64,000 nucleotides of DNA from Luedemannella flava (GCF_039528515.1 NZ_BAAALT010000053.1:162629-226628), one strand, 5' to 3'; positions 1-9,104 are shown, numbered from the stretch's first letter. Notes: generated by a model not told the origin, from the letters alone. Translations and numbers: made by a program.

Positions 1-2
1 CC

Positions 3-641
3 GGGCTCGGCACCGGCCAGGTCATGACGGTGTTCCTGCTCAGCCTCGTCGTCGGCCTGATCACCGGCGGCACCGTCGGCCTCGTCGTCGCGCCCGCCGT
101 CCTCGGCCCGCAGGCCGTGTGGCTGCTCGCCCTCGTGTCCCTCGTGGTCGTCGGGTACGTCCGCCCCGACCTCGGCTACCGCGCCTGCGCCTGGGCGGCG
201 CGGCGCGTCCGCCGGCCGCTGCCGGACCGCGCCCCCGACCCGCGCACCACCCGCCGCGCCCTGACCATCTCGCTCGCCAGCTGGGTGCTCGGCGGCCTGC
301 ATCTGTGGCTCATCGCGGTGCTGCTCGGCGCCGACCCCCTGCGCGCGCTGCCCGTGTGCGTGGGCGGGTTCGCGTTCGCCGCCACCGCGGGCATGCTCGT
401 GATCTTCCTGCCGGACGGCTGGGGCGCGCGCGACGTGCTGCTCGGCCTCGTCCTCGCCACCGTGCTCCCGCTGCCCGCCGCGACGCTCGCGGCCGTGGCG
501 AGCCGCCTCGTCTGCGTCGCCAGCGAGGTGCTGCTCGGCGGAGCGGTGCTCCTGATCGCCGCGACGCGGCGGACCACTCCCAGGACCCGCGCGGACAACC
601 CCGTCCGCGTGCGCCACCACCTCGCATTGGAGGAATCGTGA
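3..641 (+). CDS. Flippase-like membrane protein (LPG synthase TM region/UPF0104), 5' truncated
   Basis: The gene is cut by the window edge; the frame is open from base 3, so the internal ATG at 24 is unlikely to be the true start. The visible part has several hydrophobic helices and a loop with DGWGARD near residue 135 (numbered from base 24), which fits the Pro/Gly-rich, acidic C-terminal motif of the lysylphosphatidylglycerol-synthase membrane region/AglD family. Such proteins are often encoded beside glycosyltransferases and are proposed to flip lipid-linked sugars. Its stop overlaps the next gene's GTG start by 4 bp (GTGA), so the two are probably translated together. The family is assigned from the C-terminal portion only. 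Confidence 0.7.
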   Translation, partial: GLGTGQVMTVFLLSLVVGLITGGTVGLVVAPAVLGPQAVWLLALVSLVVVGYVRPDLGYRACAWAARRVRRPLPDRAPDPRTTRRALTISLASWVLGGLHLWLIAVLLGADPLRALPVCVGGFAFAATAGMLVIFLPDGWGARDVLLGLVLATVLPLPAATLAAVASRLVCVASEVLLGGAVLLIAATRRTTPRTRADNPVRVRHHLALEES

Positions 642-1705
642 CCCAACACCGACCGACCGTGACGGTCATCGTGCCCGCGTACAACGCGGTCGCCACCCTC
701 GACGCCTGCCTGACCGCGATCCGGGCCCAGACGTACCCGGTGACCGAGGTGATCGTCGTGGACGACCGCAGCACCGACGCCACCGCCGAGCTGGCCGCCG
801 GCTACTCCGCCACGGTGCTGCGCCAGCCCGTCAACGCCGGCCCGTCGGCCGCCCGCAACGCGGGCGCGGCGGCGGCCACCGGGGAACTGCTGTGCTACGT
901 GGACGCCGACATCGCGCTCGCGCCCGACGCCCTCGAACAGGGCGTGGCCGTCCTGGCCGAGGACCCGTCGGTCGGCCTGGTGCACGGCATCTACGACACC
1001 GAGCCGCTCGTCGACGACGGCCCGGTGGAGCGGTACAAGACCCTGCACAACCACCACTGGCGCGTGCGCGCCGTCGGCGAGGTCCGCACGGCCCTGTTCG
1101 CACTCGCGGTGGTCCGCCGCGACGTGCTGCTGGCCGCCGGGGGGTTCGACGAGACGCTGCGCGACGGCGAGGACATCGAGATCAGCGGCCGGCTCGCCCG
1201 CCGCTGCCGGATCATCCTCACCGACCGGATGATGGGCCGGCACGACGACGCGGCCACGCTGCGCGCCGTGCTGAGCGAGCAGTTCCGCCGCTCGCGTCAG
1301 CTCGTGCCGATGGCGGTCGCGGAGCGCAAGCGGGCCGGCACAGGGGCGGCAAAGGCCGGGAGCCGGGCGCCGAACCTGACCGCCCACCGCCCGGCCTCGC
1401 TCGCGGCCACCGCCCTGGCCGTCGCTACTCTGCCGGCCGTCGCGGTGTCCCCGTGGCTCGCGGCCGTCCCGGCGGCGGCCCTGGTCGCGTCGTTCGCGGC
1501 CGACCCGGGGCTGGTGAAGCTGGTCCGCCAGGAGCGCGGGCTGGTCTTCCTCGGCTTCTTCGCCGTCGTGCACGTCCTCGTGCAGGTGACGCTGCTCGCC
1601 GCGGCGGCCACGGGCGCGGTGGCCTGGCTGCTGCGCCGGCGCCCGGCGGAGTCGTGGCGCAAGCCGGTCGCGGTACCCGCGCCCTATGGCCTTTACGGCC
1701 GCTAA
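638..1705 (+). CDS. Membrane-anchored family 2 glycosyltransferase
   Basis: About 355 residues from a GTG start preceded by GGAGG. The N-terminal GT-A domain shows VTVIVPAYNA, the nucleotide-binding VVDDRS and the metal-binding acidic triplet VDADIA, then GGFDE and GEDIE typical of inverting GT2 enzymes. The last ~80 residues are hydrophobic and hold two likely membrane helices, so the catalytic domain probably sits on the cytoplasmic face and acts on a lipid-linked or membrane acceptor. It resembles the two glycosyltransferases at 11962-13995 in layout (same C-terminal tail type), suggesting one paralogous set split by the intervening genes. Donor and acceptor are not deducible. Confidence 0.85.
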   Translation: MTQHRPTVTVIVPAYNAVATLDACLTAIRAQTYPVTEVIVVDDRSTDATAELAAGYSATVLRQPVNAGPSAARNAGAAAATGELLCYVDADIALAPDALEQGVAVLAEDPSVGLVHGIYDTEPLVDDGPVERYKTLHNHHWRVRAVGEVRTALFALAVVRRDVLLAAGGFDETLRDGEDIEISGRLARRCRIILTDRMMGRHDDAATLRAVLSEQFRRSRQLVPMAVAERKRAGTGAAKAGSRAPNLTAHRPASLAATALAVATLPAVAVSPWLAAVPAAALVASFAADPGLVKLVRQERGLVFLGFFAVVHVLVQVTLLAAAATGAVAWLLRRRPAESWRKPVAVPAPYGLYGR

Positions 1706-1732
1706 CCGATTGATCTCAGAGTCATATGAAAT

Positions 1733-1777
1733 GTTGAGACGGCACGCTACCCGGACTGGGTGGCGTGCCGTCTCAAC
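1733..1777. terminator. Bidirectional hairpin terminator
   Basis: Two 19-base arms (1733-1751 and 1759-1777) pair with one G-U wobble around a 7-base loop. It lies just after the glycosyltransferase stop and before the stop of the opposite-strand gene at 1797, so it can end transcription from both sides. There is no U-tract, as is common in actinomycetes. Confidence 0.75.
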
Positions 1778-1796
1778 TGGCGGCGTACACGCAGAA

Positions 1797-2159
1797 CTAG
1801 GGAAGATCGGCGATGCCTGGCAGCGGCGACCAAGCGGGCGTAGACCGTGATGCCATGAGCCATGAAGCCGCCGGCTGCGTCCGCGCCCAACGGGCCGCGG
1901 CCTCGAAGTCACCTTCGAATTTTGCTATGCCGACCGTACAGCCATCGGCGTCCGGCTGCTCATACTCGTCGATCCACTCAGCAGTCCAGACAATCTGGCG
2001 GTTGACATCGCGGCTCTCGCAAACGTAAACGGTTCCATGCCCCTTGCGGGGCAGGCCGAACCGCTGTTCCGGTGCGATCACGGCACGCTGCCCGTCCTGG
2101 GCAAGGTAGTACGCGCCTTTTCTTCTGCGCCCGCCGGACACGACTGCCACCCGATCCAT
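1797..2159 (-). CDS. Hypothetical protein, 120 residues
   Basis: I do not recognise the family. The sequence reads like a real soluble protein: a basic N-terminus (residues ~1-40), a charged and aromatic middle with WTAEWIDEYEQPD, and an alpha-helical stretch EAAARWARTQPAAS typical of small actinobacterial proteins. There is no signal peptide or membrane segment. Base composition is slightly lower in GC than the flanking genes. It is convergent with the glycosyltransferase, separated by the terminator, and nothing in the surroundings points to a function. Confidence 0.5.
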   Translation of the reverse strand: MDRVAVVSGGRRRKGAYYLAQDGQRAVIAPEQRFGLPRKGHGTVYVCESRDVNRQIVWTAEWIDEYEQPDADGCTVGIAKFEGDFEAAARWARTQPAASWLMASRSTPAWSPLPGIADLP

Positions 2160-2430
2160 CCGTATTCTTCCGGCCCAGGCTACCGTGCCTTCATATCCGG
2201 TGTAGCCCGTCGAGCCGAAACAGTTGACCAGCGAACCCGCGGCATAGATAGAGCTGCTGCTCCAGGTTTGTAGTCCGTCACCTCATGTAGCGGTATGGCT
2301 CGCCACCGACCGATCAGCAGTCGCCCACGACGTTGACGCCACGGAGCTGGCTCCGATCGACCGATGGCCGGCACGGGAGATGGCCGTAGCGTCTGTAGCA
2401 AGTGGACGGAACGCCGAGCGAGGAGTGACT

Positions 2431-2802
2431 GTGGAAGCAGCCAAGGTCAGGACCTTCGAGACCCCTGACGAGCTACGAACCCCGCCGCTCGCGTCGGTCG
2501 CCATCGTCTCCATCGACGGGGTGAAGGTGGCACGCCTTACCTTTGAACCCGGCTGGCGGTGGTCACAGTCCATCCGGCCCATCGTCAACACGGAGACGTG
2601 TCAGGTTCGCCACCTCGGCGTCCTCGCATCCGGCACGCTGCACGTGGCTACCGCCGACGGCGCCGAGTACGACATCACCTCGGGCGCCGCCTACGTCATC
2701 GAGCCCGGCCATGACGCGTGGGTGCTGGGCCAGGTCCCGGTCGTCGCGTACGAGTTCGACGCCCCGGTCGCAACCGCCTCTGCCGCCACGCCGGCAGCCT
2801 GA
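2431..2802 (+). CDS. Cupin-domain protein
   Basis: About 123 residues. I chose GTG 2431 because AGGAG lies 5 bases upstream; an in-frame extension to 2380 has no ribosome site. The protein shows the single-domain small-cupin pattern: F-P-G-W-x-W-S (FEPGWRWSQ, residues ~40-48), a middle strand with GTLHVATADG and the closing Y-x-I-x-P-G-H-D-A-W-V-L motif. These small barrels bind a metal or small ligand. The usual first metal-binding His pair is not obvious, so metal binding is uncertain. The gene is monocistronic and unrelated in function to its neighbours as far as can be seen. Confidence 0.75.
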   Translation: MEAAKVRTFETPDELRTPPLASVAIVSIDGVKVARLTFEPGWRWSQSIRPIVNTETCQVRHLGVLASGTLHVATADGAEYDITSGAAYVIEPGHDAWVLGQVPVVAYEFDAPVATASAATPAA

Positions 2803-2811
2803 GTCACGCCG

Positions 2812-2950
2812 ACATCGCGGGCCCGGCGCTGGCCGTGTCGGTCCTGACAGCGGCCGGGGCGTACTGGCGCAACCGCCGCGAGTCACGCACCGCCAACCTG
2901 ACCGCGTACCTCCATTGGAGCCGCGAGAAGTGCAACGGCCGGCACGAGAA
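2812..2950 (+). pseudogene. Possible remnant of a membrane-anchored hypothetical protein
   Basis: The ~290 bases between the cupin gene and the next gene contain a short readable stretch: a hydrophobic segment (GPALAVSVLTAAGAYW) followed by RNRRESRTANLTAYLHWSRE. This pattern, one membrane helix followed by a WNRRESRRANLTAY-like motif, is seen in small actinobacterial hypothetical proteins. There is no start site, and the frame loses coding character after about 2950. It is offered as a decayed fragment with low confidence. Confidence 0.25.
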
Positions 2951-3094
2951 ACTGGTTCCCCCGCGTCGGGGTCAGACCGACCGCCAGGTCGTTGGTCGGA
3001 TGCGGCACCTGCTCGGTGAACTCGCGTCAGGCCAGCGGTCCGACTTGCCAACAGACAGGGGCTGCGGCCACGTGGCATCGGTTAGCCTGCCGTC

Positions 3095-3700
3095 ATGGCG
3101 AGCGCCGAGCTGGATGAGTTGATCGTCGCGGACGCCGGGGCGCTGCGCGCGTGGTTGTCGGCCAACCACGCCACGTCGCCCGGCGTCTGGCTGGCCCTGA
3201 CCAAGAAGGGCGGCACGGTCACCACACTGACCTGGCAGCAGGCGGTCGACGAGGCCCTGTGCTTCGGCTGGATCGACGGGCAGGCCCGGAAGCGGGATCA
3301 GGAGTCCTCGTGGATCCGGTTCACCCCTCGTAGACCCCGCAGCGCCTGGTCACAACGCAACGTCGCCAACGTCGCCCGGCTGGAGGCGCAGGGGCTGATG
3401 CTGCCCTCGGGCCGCGCCGCGGTGGACGCCGCGAAAGCGGACGGGCGGTGGGCGGCGGCCTACGCCCCGCCGTCGGAAGCCGAGGCGCCGGCCGACCTCC
3501 TCGCCGCCATCGCCGCCGTCCCGGCCGCGCAGGCCATGTTCGACGTACTCACCAAGGCCAACCGGTTCGCACTCATCTACCGGGTCAATGCCGTCAAACG
3601 GGCGCAGACCCGCGAGCGGAAGATCGGCGAGCTCGTCGCCATGCTGGCCCGCCACGAGACGTTCTACCCGCAGAAGGCCAAGCCGCTGAGCTCGCCGTAA
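3095..3700 (+). CDS. YdeI/OmpD-associated family protein
   Basis: 201 residues starting at ATG 3095. The family hallmarks are present: L-x-x-W-L-x-x-N-H near residues 17-25, GVWLALTKKG, the DEALCFGWIDGQ motif (~52-63), the I-R-F-T-P-R-R-P-R-S-x-W-S motif (~73-85) and the C-terminal NRFALIYRVNAVKRAQTRERKI. E. coli YdeI-type proteins have been linked to peptide or stress resistance, but biochemistry is not established. It is soluble, without a signal peptide, and sits alone upstream of the ABC exporter promoter. Confidence 0.85.
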   Translation: MASAELDELIVADAGALRAWLSANHATSPGVWLALTKKGGTVTTLTWQQAVDEALCFGWIDGQARKRDQESSWIRFTPRRPRSAWSQRNVANVARLEAQGLMLPSGRAAVDAAKADGRWAAAYAPPSEAEAPADLLAAIAAVPAAQAMFDVLTKANRFALIYRVNAVKRAQTRERKIGELVAMLARHETFYPQKAKPLSSP

Positions 3701-3778
3701 CCGGCATCGGAGCACAAGACCGCGTTGTGACAACGGTTCCGGCCTGTCCGCCGGAGGCGCCGCCGGCCCTCCAGGTAT

Positions 3779-3796
3779 ATGCTTGCCGACAGGCAT
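3779..3796. promoter_or_regulatory. Probable MarR operator upstream of ABC exporter
   Basis: ATGCTTGCCGACAGGCAT is an 18-base imperfect palindrome (14 of 18 positions symmetric, with a perfect TGCC/GGCA core). It lies 15 bases before the exporter start and overlaps TATATG, which could serve as a -10 element. Size and symmetry fit a MarR dimer site, and a marR gene is the second gene of this operon, so autoregulation is the simplest reading. Binding is inferred only. Confidence 0.5.
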
Positions 3797-3810
3797 CTAA
3801 TCGCGGCGGA

Positions 3811-6800
3811 ATGTGGTGGTCGGGCGTGAACGGCACTGGTCGGGGCGCATTGCGGATGCTGCGCCCGAGGTTGGGGCGGCGGAACGTGCGCCTGATCCGC
3901 GTAGGCATCGCCCTGGCGATCCTCGGACAGGCCCTGTTGGCGACGTTGCCGTTGATCCAGCAGGTCATCATCGACGACACCATCCTCGAACAGCGGCGGT
4001 CGCTGGCGTTGTGGGGCACGCTTCTCGTGCTCGCGGGTGTGGTCTGCTTCGTGGTGCAGTACATACGTCGGTCGATCGGCAGCAGGGCTGCGGCGCGCGT
4101 ACAACGGGATCTTCAGATCCAGGTACACCATCACCTGCAGTACCTCGACGAGTCGGGGCGGGACCGGTTTCGCGTTGGCGACGTGATGTCGCGGGCGACG
4201 TCGGACCTCACGCTGATCCAGATGTTCCTGCACCAGATCCCCATCGCCTACGCGAACGTCACGCTGCTGGTCGTCGCGCTCGGCGTCATGTTGTGGCTGT
4301 CACCGCTGCTGGCGTTGGTGATGGCGGTGTCGGTGCCGCTGTTCCTGATCGTCGCCACGCGGTTTCGCACGCGCTCGTTCCCCGCGAGCTGGACGGACCA
4401 GATCTACAAGGGCGCCGTGGCGGGGGTGGTCGAGGAGGCCGTCACCGGCGTGCGGATCGTCAAGGCGTTCGGGCAGGAGCGGCAGGAGCAGGAGTCCCTC
4501 CACGCGGCTGCCCGGACGCTGTTCCAGTCCAGGCTCCGCGCCGGCCGGATCACGGCCGGCTTCGGCGCGGCGCTGGACGCGTTCCCGGGACTGACCCAGC
4601 TGGCCATCCTGGGGTTCGGCGGCTGGCTGGTGATGCATGACACGGTGACGCTGGGGGTCTTCCTGGCGTTCTCCACCTATGTGCTGCAGCTGGTGACGCC
4701 GGTGCGGTTCCTGTCCAGCATCCTGACGACGAGCCAGCAGGCGCGGGCCGGTGCCGCGCGGATCGTGGAGCTGCTCTCGGCCGAGTCGTTCGTCAAGGAG
4801 AGTCCGGCGGCGACCGCGCTCACCGACCCCGACGGAACGATCGAACTTGACGGCGTCGACTTCGCCTATCCCGGTGGCGATGCCGTACTCAAGGACATCA
4901 ACCTGCGCATCGGGAAGGGGGAGCGGGTCGCGATCGTCGGCGCGTCCGGATCCGGCAAGTCGACGCTGGCGCTGCTGCTGGCCCGGTTCCACGACCCGAC
5001 CGCGGGCATTGTTCGCGTCGACGGGCGCGACATCCGCGACTACACGCTCACCTCGCTGCGCTCCGCCGTGGGCATCGTGTTCGAGGAGGGCTTCCTGTTC
5101 TCCACCACGATCCGCGACAACGTCGCCTTCGGTCGGCCGGACGCCTCCGACAACGAGGTCGAGCGCGCCGCCGTGGCGGCCCATGCGCACGGCTTCATCG
5201 CCGGCCTACCCGACGGGTACGGGACCGTTGTCGGCGAGCGCGGCTACACCCTGTCCGGAGGGCAGCGCCAGCGCCTCGCCCTGGCCAGGGCCGCCCTCAC
5301 CAACCCGCGGGTGCTGATCCTCGACGACGCGACCTCCGCGATCGACGCCCGCACCGAGCACGCGATCCACCGGTCGTTCGAGGAGGTCCTTGCCCAGCGG
5401 ACGACGGTGCTGATCGCCAAGCGGCACTCGACGCTGCAACTCGCCGACCGGGTCATCGTGCTGGACCGCGGACGCGTCGTCGACCAGGGCACGACCGAGG
5501 AGCTGCTGGAGCGTTCGGAACTGTTCCGGGAGCTGCTGACCGGGCCCGACGCCGAGGACACCGCGCCGCCGGCCGACCCCGTCGAGCGGATCGACGCCAA
5601 GGCGTGGCCGACCGACGTCTCCCGCGACGGCGCACCCAAGGTCAGCAGCATGTCCGGCGACGCGGTCGCGCGCTCGGTGGCCAGCACGGGCGGCGGCATG
5701 GGTCATGGCGGGGACTCGTCCCGGCTGGCCAGCGTGGCCACGGTGTCACCGAAGCTGCTGGCGGACGTCGAGCGGCTGCCACCACTGGCCGGCGACCCGG
5801 CCGTCGACCTCGACGCGGCGATGGCGCCGCACCACGACTTCAGCATGCGGGAGGTCTTCCGCCCGTTCGCCCGCCCGCTGCTGCTCGCCGCGGGGCTGGT
5901 CATGCTCGACGCGATCACCGGGCTGGCCGCCCCGACGCTGATCCGCTTCGGCGTCGACCACGGTGTGCTGCGTGACTCGCAGCGCGTACTCACCCTGGTG
6001 TGTGTCGTACTGCTCGTCCTGCAGGTCGGCATCTGGGCCAACCAGCGCCTGATGACCTTCCACACCCAGCGCACCGCGGAACGCATGCTGTTCGCCCTGC
6101 GCGTGCGCACCTTCGCGCACCTGCAGCGCCTGTCGCTGAACTACTACGAGCAGCATCAGGCCGGCAAGATCATGACTCGGATGACCTCGGACGTGGAGGC
6201 GTTCGCGCAGCTGCTGCAGCAAGGACTCCTCACGGCCGTCGTGAGCATCCTCAGCATGGTCGGCATCGCGATCGTGCTGGCGGTGTTCAACCCCGCCCTC
6301 ACGCTGGCCGTCTCGGTCGTGCTCGTGCCGCTGGTGGCGACGACGTGGCTGTTCCAGCGCGCGTCGGGCCGGTCCTACATCGTCGCCCGCCACCGGATCG
6401 CGCTTCTCTACGCGTACGTGCAGGAGAGCCTTTCCGGGGTCACGGTCAGCCAGGCCTACAGCCAGCAGCCGGCGAACGAGGCGCGCTTCGCGGCACTGGC
6501 CGAGTCGTACTTCCAGGCGCGGGCGCGCTCGTTGGAACTCATGGCCCGGTACCTGCCGTTCCTGCAGTTGCTCAGCACCGTGGCCAAGGCCATCGCGCTG
6601 GCCGCCGGCGCCCAGCAGATCGCGGACGGGTCGCTCAGCGCCGGCCTGCTGATCGCGTTCCTGCTCTACCTCGACCAGTTCTTCGCACCGGTCCAGCAGC
6701 TGTCAACGGTCTTCGACCAGTGGCTGCAGGCGAAGGTGGCCGTCGGTCAGCTTCGTGAGCTGCTGCAGACCACGAGCAGCACGCCGCAGGCCGCGGACCC

Positions 6801-7578
6801 GGTCACCCCGGGCCGACTGCGCGGCGCGATCGAGCTGCGCGACGTCAGTTTCGCCTACGAGAGCACCGGCCTGGTCGCGATGGACCGGGTCAGCCTGTCC
6901 ATTCCGCCCGGGCAGGTCGTCGCTCTCGTGGGCACGACCGGCGCGGGCAAGTCGACGCTGGTCAAGCTGGTGGCCCGGTTCCACGACGCCACCTCCGGCA
7001 CGATCCTGATCGACGGCGTCCCGCTGCGCGCGCTGGACCTGGCGGCGTACCGGCACCAGCTCGGGTTCGTCCCGCAGGAGCCGTTCCTGTTCTCCGGAAC
7101 CATCCGGACCAACATCGCCTACGGCCGCCCGTCCGCCACGGACCTGGAGGTCGAGCGGGCCGCGCGCGCGGTCGGCGCGCACGAGTTCATCACCGGGCTC
7201 CCGCAGGGCTACCACACCCCCGTCAGCGAGCAGGGCCGGTCGCTGTCCGCCGGCCAGCGCCAACTGCTGAGCCTGGCGAGGGCGCTGCTGGTCGATCCGG
7301 CGATCCTGCTGTTGGACGAGGCGACCGCCAACCTCGACCTGGCGACGGAGGCGCGGGTCCAGCGTGCCATGGGTCTGGTGGCCAGCGGCCGCACCACCCT
7401 GCTCATCGCACACCGCCTGCAGACCGCCCGCGCGTCGCACCGGATCCTCGTGGTAGACAACGGGACGATTGTCGAGGACGGGTCCCATGATGAGCTTGTC
7501 GCCCGCGGTGGCCGTTACGCCGCGCTGTGGGCGGCGACCGCTCAGCAGCCCGCCCTCAGCGTCGCCGACCGCGCCTGA
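3811..7578 (+). CDS. Fused, asymmetric ABC multidrug exporter (TMD-NBD-TMD-NBD)
   Basis: About 1,255 residues from ATG 3811 (GTG 3826 is an alternative start). Two complete type IV exporter halves are joined: TMD1, NBD1 with Walker A GASGSGKST and signature LSGGQRQR, a ~100-residue acidic/Ser-rich linker, TMD2, NBD2 with GTTGAGKST and LSAGQRQ. NBD2 is canonical (LLLDEATANLD, VPQEPFLFS, IAHR). In NBD1 the catalytic Glu after Walker B is Asp (LILDDATSAID), and the Q-loop Gln is replaced in FEEGFLFS, so NBD1 is probably a degenerate site, as in heterodimeric exporters. The layout matches the mycobacterial Rv0194-like class of fused drug exporters. It is co-transcribed with marR 37 bases downstream; substrate unknown. 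Confidence 0.9.
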   Translation: MWWSGVNGTGRGALRMLRPRLGRRNVRLIRVGIALAILGQALLATLPLIQQVIIDDTILEQRRSLALWGTLLVLAGVVCFVVQYIRRSIGSRAAARVQRDLQIQVHHHLQYLDESGRDRFRVGDVMSRATSDLTLIQMFLHQIPIAYANVTLLVVALGVMLWLSPLLALVMAVSVPLFLIVATRFRTRSFPASWTDQIYKGAVAGVVEEAVTGVRIVKAFGQERQEQESLHAAARTLFQSRLRAGRITAGFGAALDAFPGLTQLAILGFGGWLVMHDTVTLGVFLAFSTYVLQLVTPVRFLSSILTTSQQARAGAARIVELLSAESFVKESPAATALTDPDGTIELDGVDFAYPGGDAVLKDINLRIGKGERVAIVGASGSGKSTLALLLARFHDPTAGIVRVDGRDIRDYTLTSLRSAVGIVFEEGFLFSTTIRDNVAFGRPDASDNEVERAAVAAHAHGFIAGLPDGYGTVVGERGYTLSGGQRQRLALARAALTNPRVLILDDATSAIDARTEHAIHRSFEEVLAQRTTVLIAKRHSTLQLADRVIVLDRGRVVDQGTTEELLERSELFRELLTGPDAEDTAPPADPVERIDAKAWPTDVSRDGAPKVSSMSGDAVARSVASTGGGMGHGGDSSRLASVATVSPKLLADVERLPPLAGDPAVDLDAAMAPHHDFSMREVFRPFARPLLLAAGLVMLDAITGLAAPTLIRFGVDHGVLRDSQRVLTLVCVVLLVLQVGIWANQRLMTFHTQRTAERMLFALRVRTFAHLQRLSLNYYEQHQAGKIMTRMTSDVEAFAQLLQQGLLTAVVSILSMVGIAIVLAVFNPALTLAVSVVLVPLVATTWLFQRASGRSYIVARHRIALLYAYVQESLSGVTVSQAYSQQPANEARFAALAESYFQARARSLELMARYLPFLQLLSTVAKAIALAAGAQQIADGSLSAGLLIAFLLYLDQFFAPVQQLSTVFDQWLQAKVAVGQLRELLQTTSSTPQAADPVTPGRLRGAIELRDVSFAYESTGLVAMDRVSLSIPPGQVVALVGTTGAGKSTLVKLVARFHDATSGTILIDGVPLRALDLAAYRHQLGFVPQEPFLFSGTIRTNIAYGRPSATDLEVERAARAVGAHEFITGLPQGYHTPVSEQGRSLSAGQRQLLSLARALLVDPAILLLDEATANLDLATEARVQRAMGLVASGRTTLLIAHRLQTARASHRILVVDNGTIVEDGSHDELVARGGRYAALWAATAQQPALSVADRA

Positions 7579-7615
7579 CAGGGGCGTCGATCATGTAGCC
7601 GAAGGAGGTGGGCAC

Positions 7616-8077
7616 ATGCCCGCACCGTTCACGGATGACGATGTGAACCGGCTTCGGATCGCCATGGGCCGGACTGTCCGTGAGCTGGACCGACGCACCA
7701 ACGTAGAGGAGATCACCCGGGCGCAGCTGACCGTCCTGGCCACGATCGCACGGGAGAAACGGATCGGGCTCGCCGAACTCGCGGAGTACGAGGGCATCAA
7801 TCCGACGATGCTGTCGCGGGTGGTGGGCAAACTGGAGCAGCTCGGCTTTGTCCGCCGGACCACCGACGATGTGGACCGGCGGGTGGCCCACGTCGAGATC
7901 ACGGCGGCCGGGGTCCGCCGGTGGGACAAGAACCGCAAGATCCGTACGAGGGTGCTCGCCGGCATTCTCGCCGAGCTGTCCGAAGCCGACGCCAAGGCGC
8001 TGATGGCGGCGCTTCCGGCGCTGGAGGCGCTGGCCGACATCACCCGGGTCCAGCGGGGCCACCGACCCGGCCCGTGA
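7616..8077 (+). CDS. MarR-family transcriptional regulator
   Basis: 153 residues; the ATG at 7616 follows a near-perfect ribosome site (AAGGAGGTG). The winged helix-turn-helix is clear: AQLTVLATIAREKRIGLAEL, GINPTMLSRVVGKLEQLGFV as the recognition helix, and the wing RRTTDDVDRRVAHVEIT. N- and C-terminal helices would form the dimer interface. Lying 37 bases after the exporter, it is most likely the local repressor acting at the palindrome at 3779-3796, released by a small-molecule ligand. The ligand cannot be predicted. Confidence 0.92.
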   Translation: MPAPFTDDDVNRLRIAMGRTVRELDRRTNVEEITRAQLTVLATIAREKRIGLAELAEYEGINPTMLSRVVGKLEQLGFVRRTTDDVDRRVAHVEITAAGVRRWDKNRKIRTRVLAGILAELSEADAKALMAALPALEALADITRVQRGHRPGP

Positions 8078-8157
8078 CGGCCACGAGGGAGTCACCTACC
8101 GCCTGCGCGAGAACGGCGACGTCGAACTGCTGCATCATTGTTCGTAGCATGACCGCC

Positions 8158-8433
8158 ATGCTTTTCATGGTGGTGGAGCGTTTCCGTGACGGCGGCGCGG
8201 GCGCTGTGTATGAGCGGGCACGTGAGCGCGGACGGATGATGCCCGACGGGCTGCGCTATGTCGACAGCTGGGTCGAAGCCAACTTGAGTCGATGCTTTCA
8301 GCTCATGGAGTGCGACGATCTGAGCTTGCTGATGACCTGGATCGGCCGATGGGGCGATCTGATCGACTTCGAGGTCGTGCCCGTGGTGACGAGCAGTGAA
8401 GCCGCCGCGGTCGTCAATGCTGTGAGCGAGTAG
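8158..8433 (+). CDS. DUF3303 family protein
   Basis: 91 residues (ATG 8149 is an equally readable start, three codons earlier). The whole length matches the DUF3303 pattern: MLFMVVERFRDG at the N-terminus, VYERARERGRMMPDGLRYVDSW, then FQLMECDDLSLLMTWIGRW and DFEVVPVV. The fold is a small ferredoxin-like barrel; function is unknown. No Shine-Dalgarno is visible before either ATG. It stands alone between marR and the convergent DUF4262 gene. Confidence 0.8.
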   Translation: MLFMVVERFRDGGAGAVYERARERGRMMPDGLRYVDSWVEANLSRCFQLMECDDLSLLMTWIGRWGDLIDFEVVPVVTSSEAAAVVNAVSE

Positions 8434-8488
8434 GTACCACGCCGATGATCAGAACGGCGGCTTCGGAAAGCGGACGCGTGCGCCGGTC

Positions 8489-9067
8489 CTATGCCGTCGG
8501 CGCTTCCGTCCACATGCTGCGTGGGTGCTCGTTCATCGGCAGCCACAGCGCCGGCTGGGCGTCATCCGCATCGCGCTCGCGCTCCGGGTCGCCCGGGTAG
8601 CGGCCGGACGTGTCGGGCCACAGGAGTTGCACCACCGGGAACGGTGGGCGCTGGTAGTAGTCGATGGCAGCGCCGAACAACGCTTCGTACCAACTGTCGT
8701 GCACCGGAGCCAAGCGGAGGTCGTACTCGTCGACGACGCCCATCAATGTAAGGTCTGGTGTCAGCGTGAGCCCGTCACGGACAAATTGTCCAACGGTGTT
8801 CACGATGACCATGGCGCGCTGCTGGGGGACGCCGAGTAGGCAGACCTCGACGCTGCCGTAGCTGTGCCAGAGGCCGATGGAGTAGGCCCAGTCGGGCAAG
8901 GTTGTGCCCAGGACGCCGGTGACGCCCCATCCGTACTCACGGACCAGTCGGGCGTTGCGGCGTTCGCGATCGGGCCAAGACCGTTCGGCCGACCGCCACC
9001 ATCGACGCGGCTCGCCATCGCCCTCACAGAGCAGGCAGTGACACTCGCGGCTGAGCAGGTCGGGCAT
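8489..9067 (-). CDS. DUF4262 domain protein
   Basis: 192 residues from ATG 9067; the longer open frame (to 9196) would run through the divergent MerR promoter, so I rejected it. After CHCLLCEGDGEPRRWW comes the DUF4262 core: GWGVTGVLGTTLPDWAYSIGLWHSYGSVEVCLLGVP (residues ~49-84), the N-x-V-G-x-x-V-R-x-G motif, and the C-terminal YYQRPPFPVVQLLWPD. The family is widespread in actinobacteria and unstudied. The Cys pair CHCLLC at the N-terminus is unusual and might bind a metal. Divergent from the merR pseudogene. Confidence 0.75.
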   Translation of the reverse strand: MPDLLSRECHCLLCEGDGEPRRWWRSAERSWPDRERRNARLVREYGWGVTGVLGTTLPDWAYSIGLWHSYGSVEVCLLGVPQQRAMVIVNTVGQFVRDGLTLTPDLTLMGVVDEYDLRLAPVHDSWYEALFGAAIDYYQRPPFPVVQLLWPDTSGRYPGDPERERDADDAQPALWLPMNEHPRSMWTEAPTA

Positions 9068-9104
9068 CGGCGAATCGTACTGGGACCGTCGAGGCGGTGT
9101 TGAC

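Noticed and set aside
176..1912. Long open frame on the minus strand opposite the glycosyltransferase
   Set aside because: Arg/Gly/Pro/His-rich low-complexity translation, antisense to a clear GT2 gene; an effect of high GC.
2180..2401. 73-codon minus-strand frame between the hypothetical and cupin genes
   Set aside because: No ribosome site, no pattern; the region more likely holds the divergent promoters.
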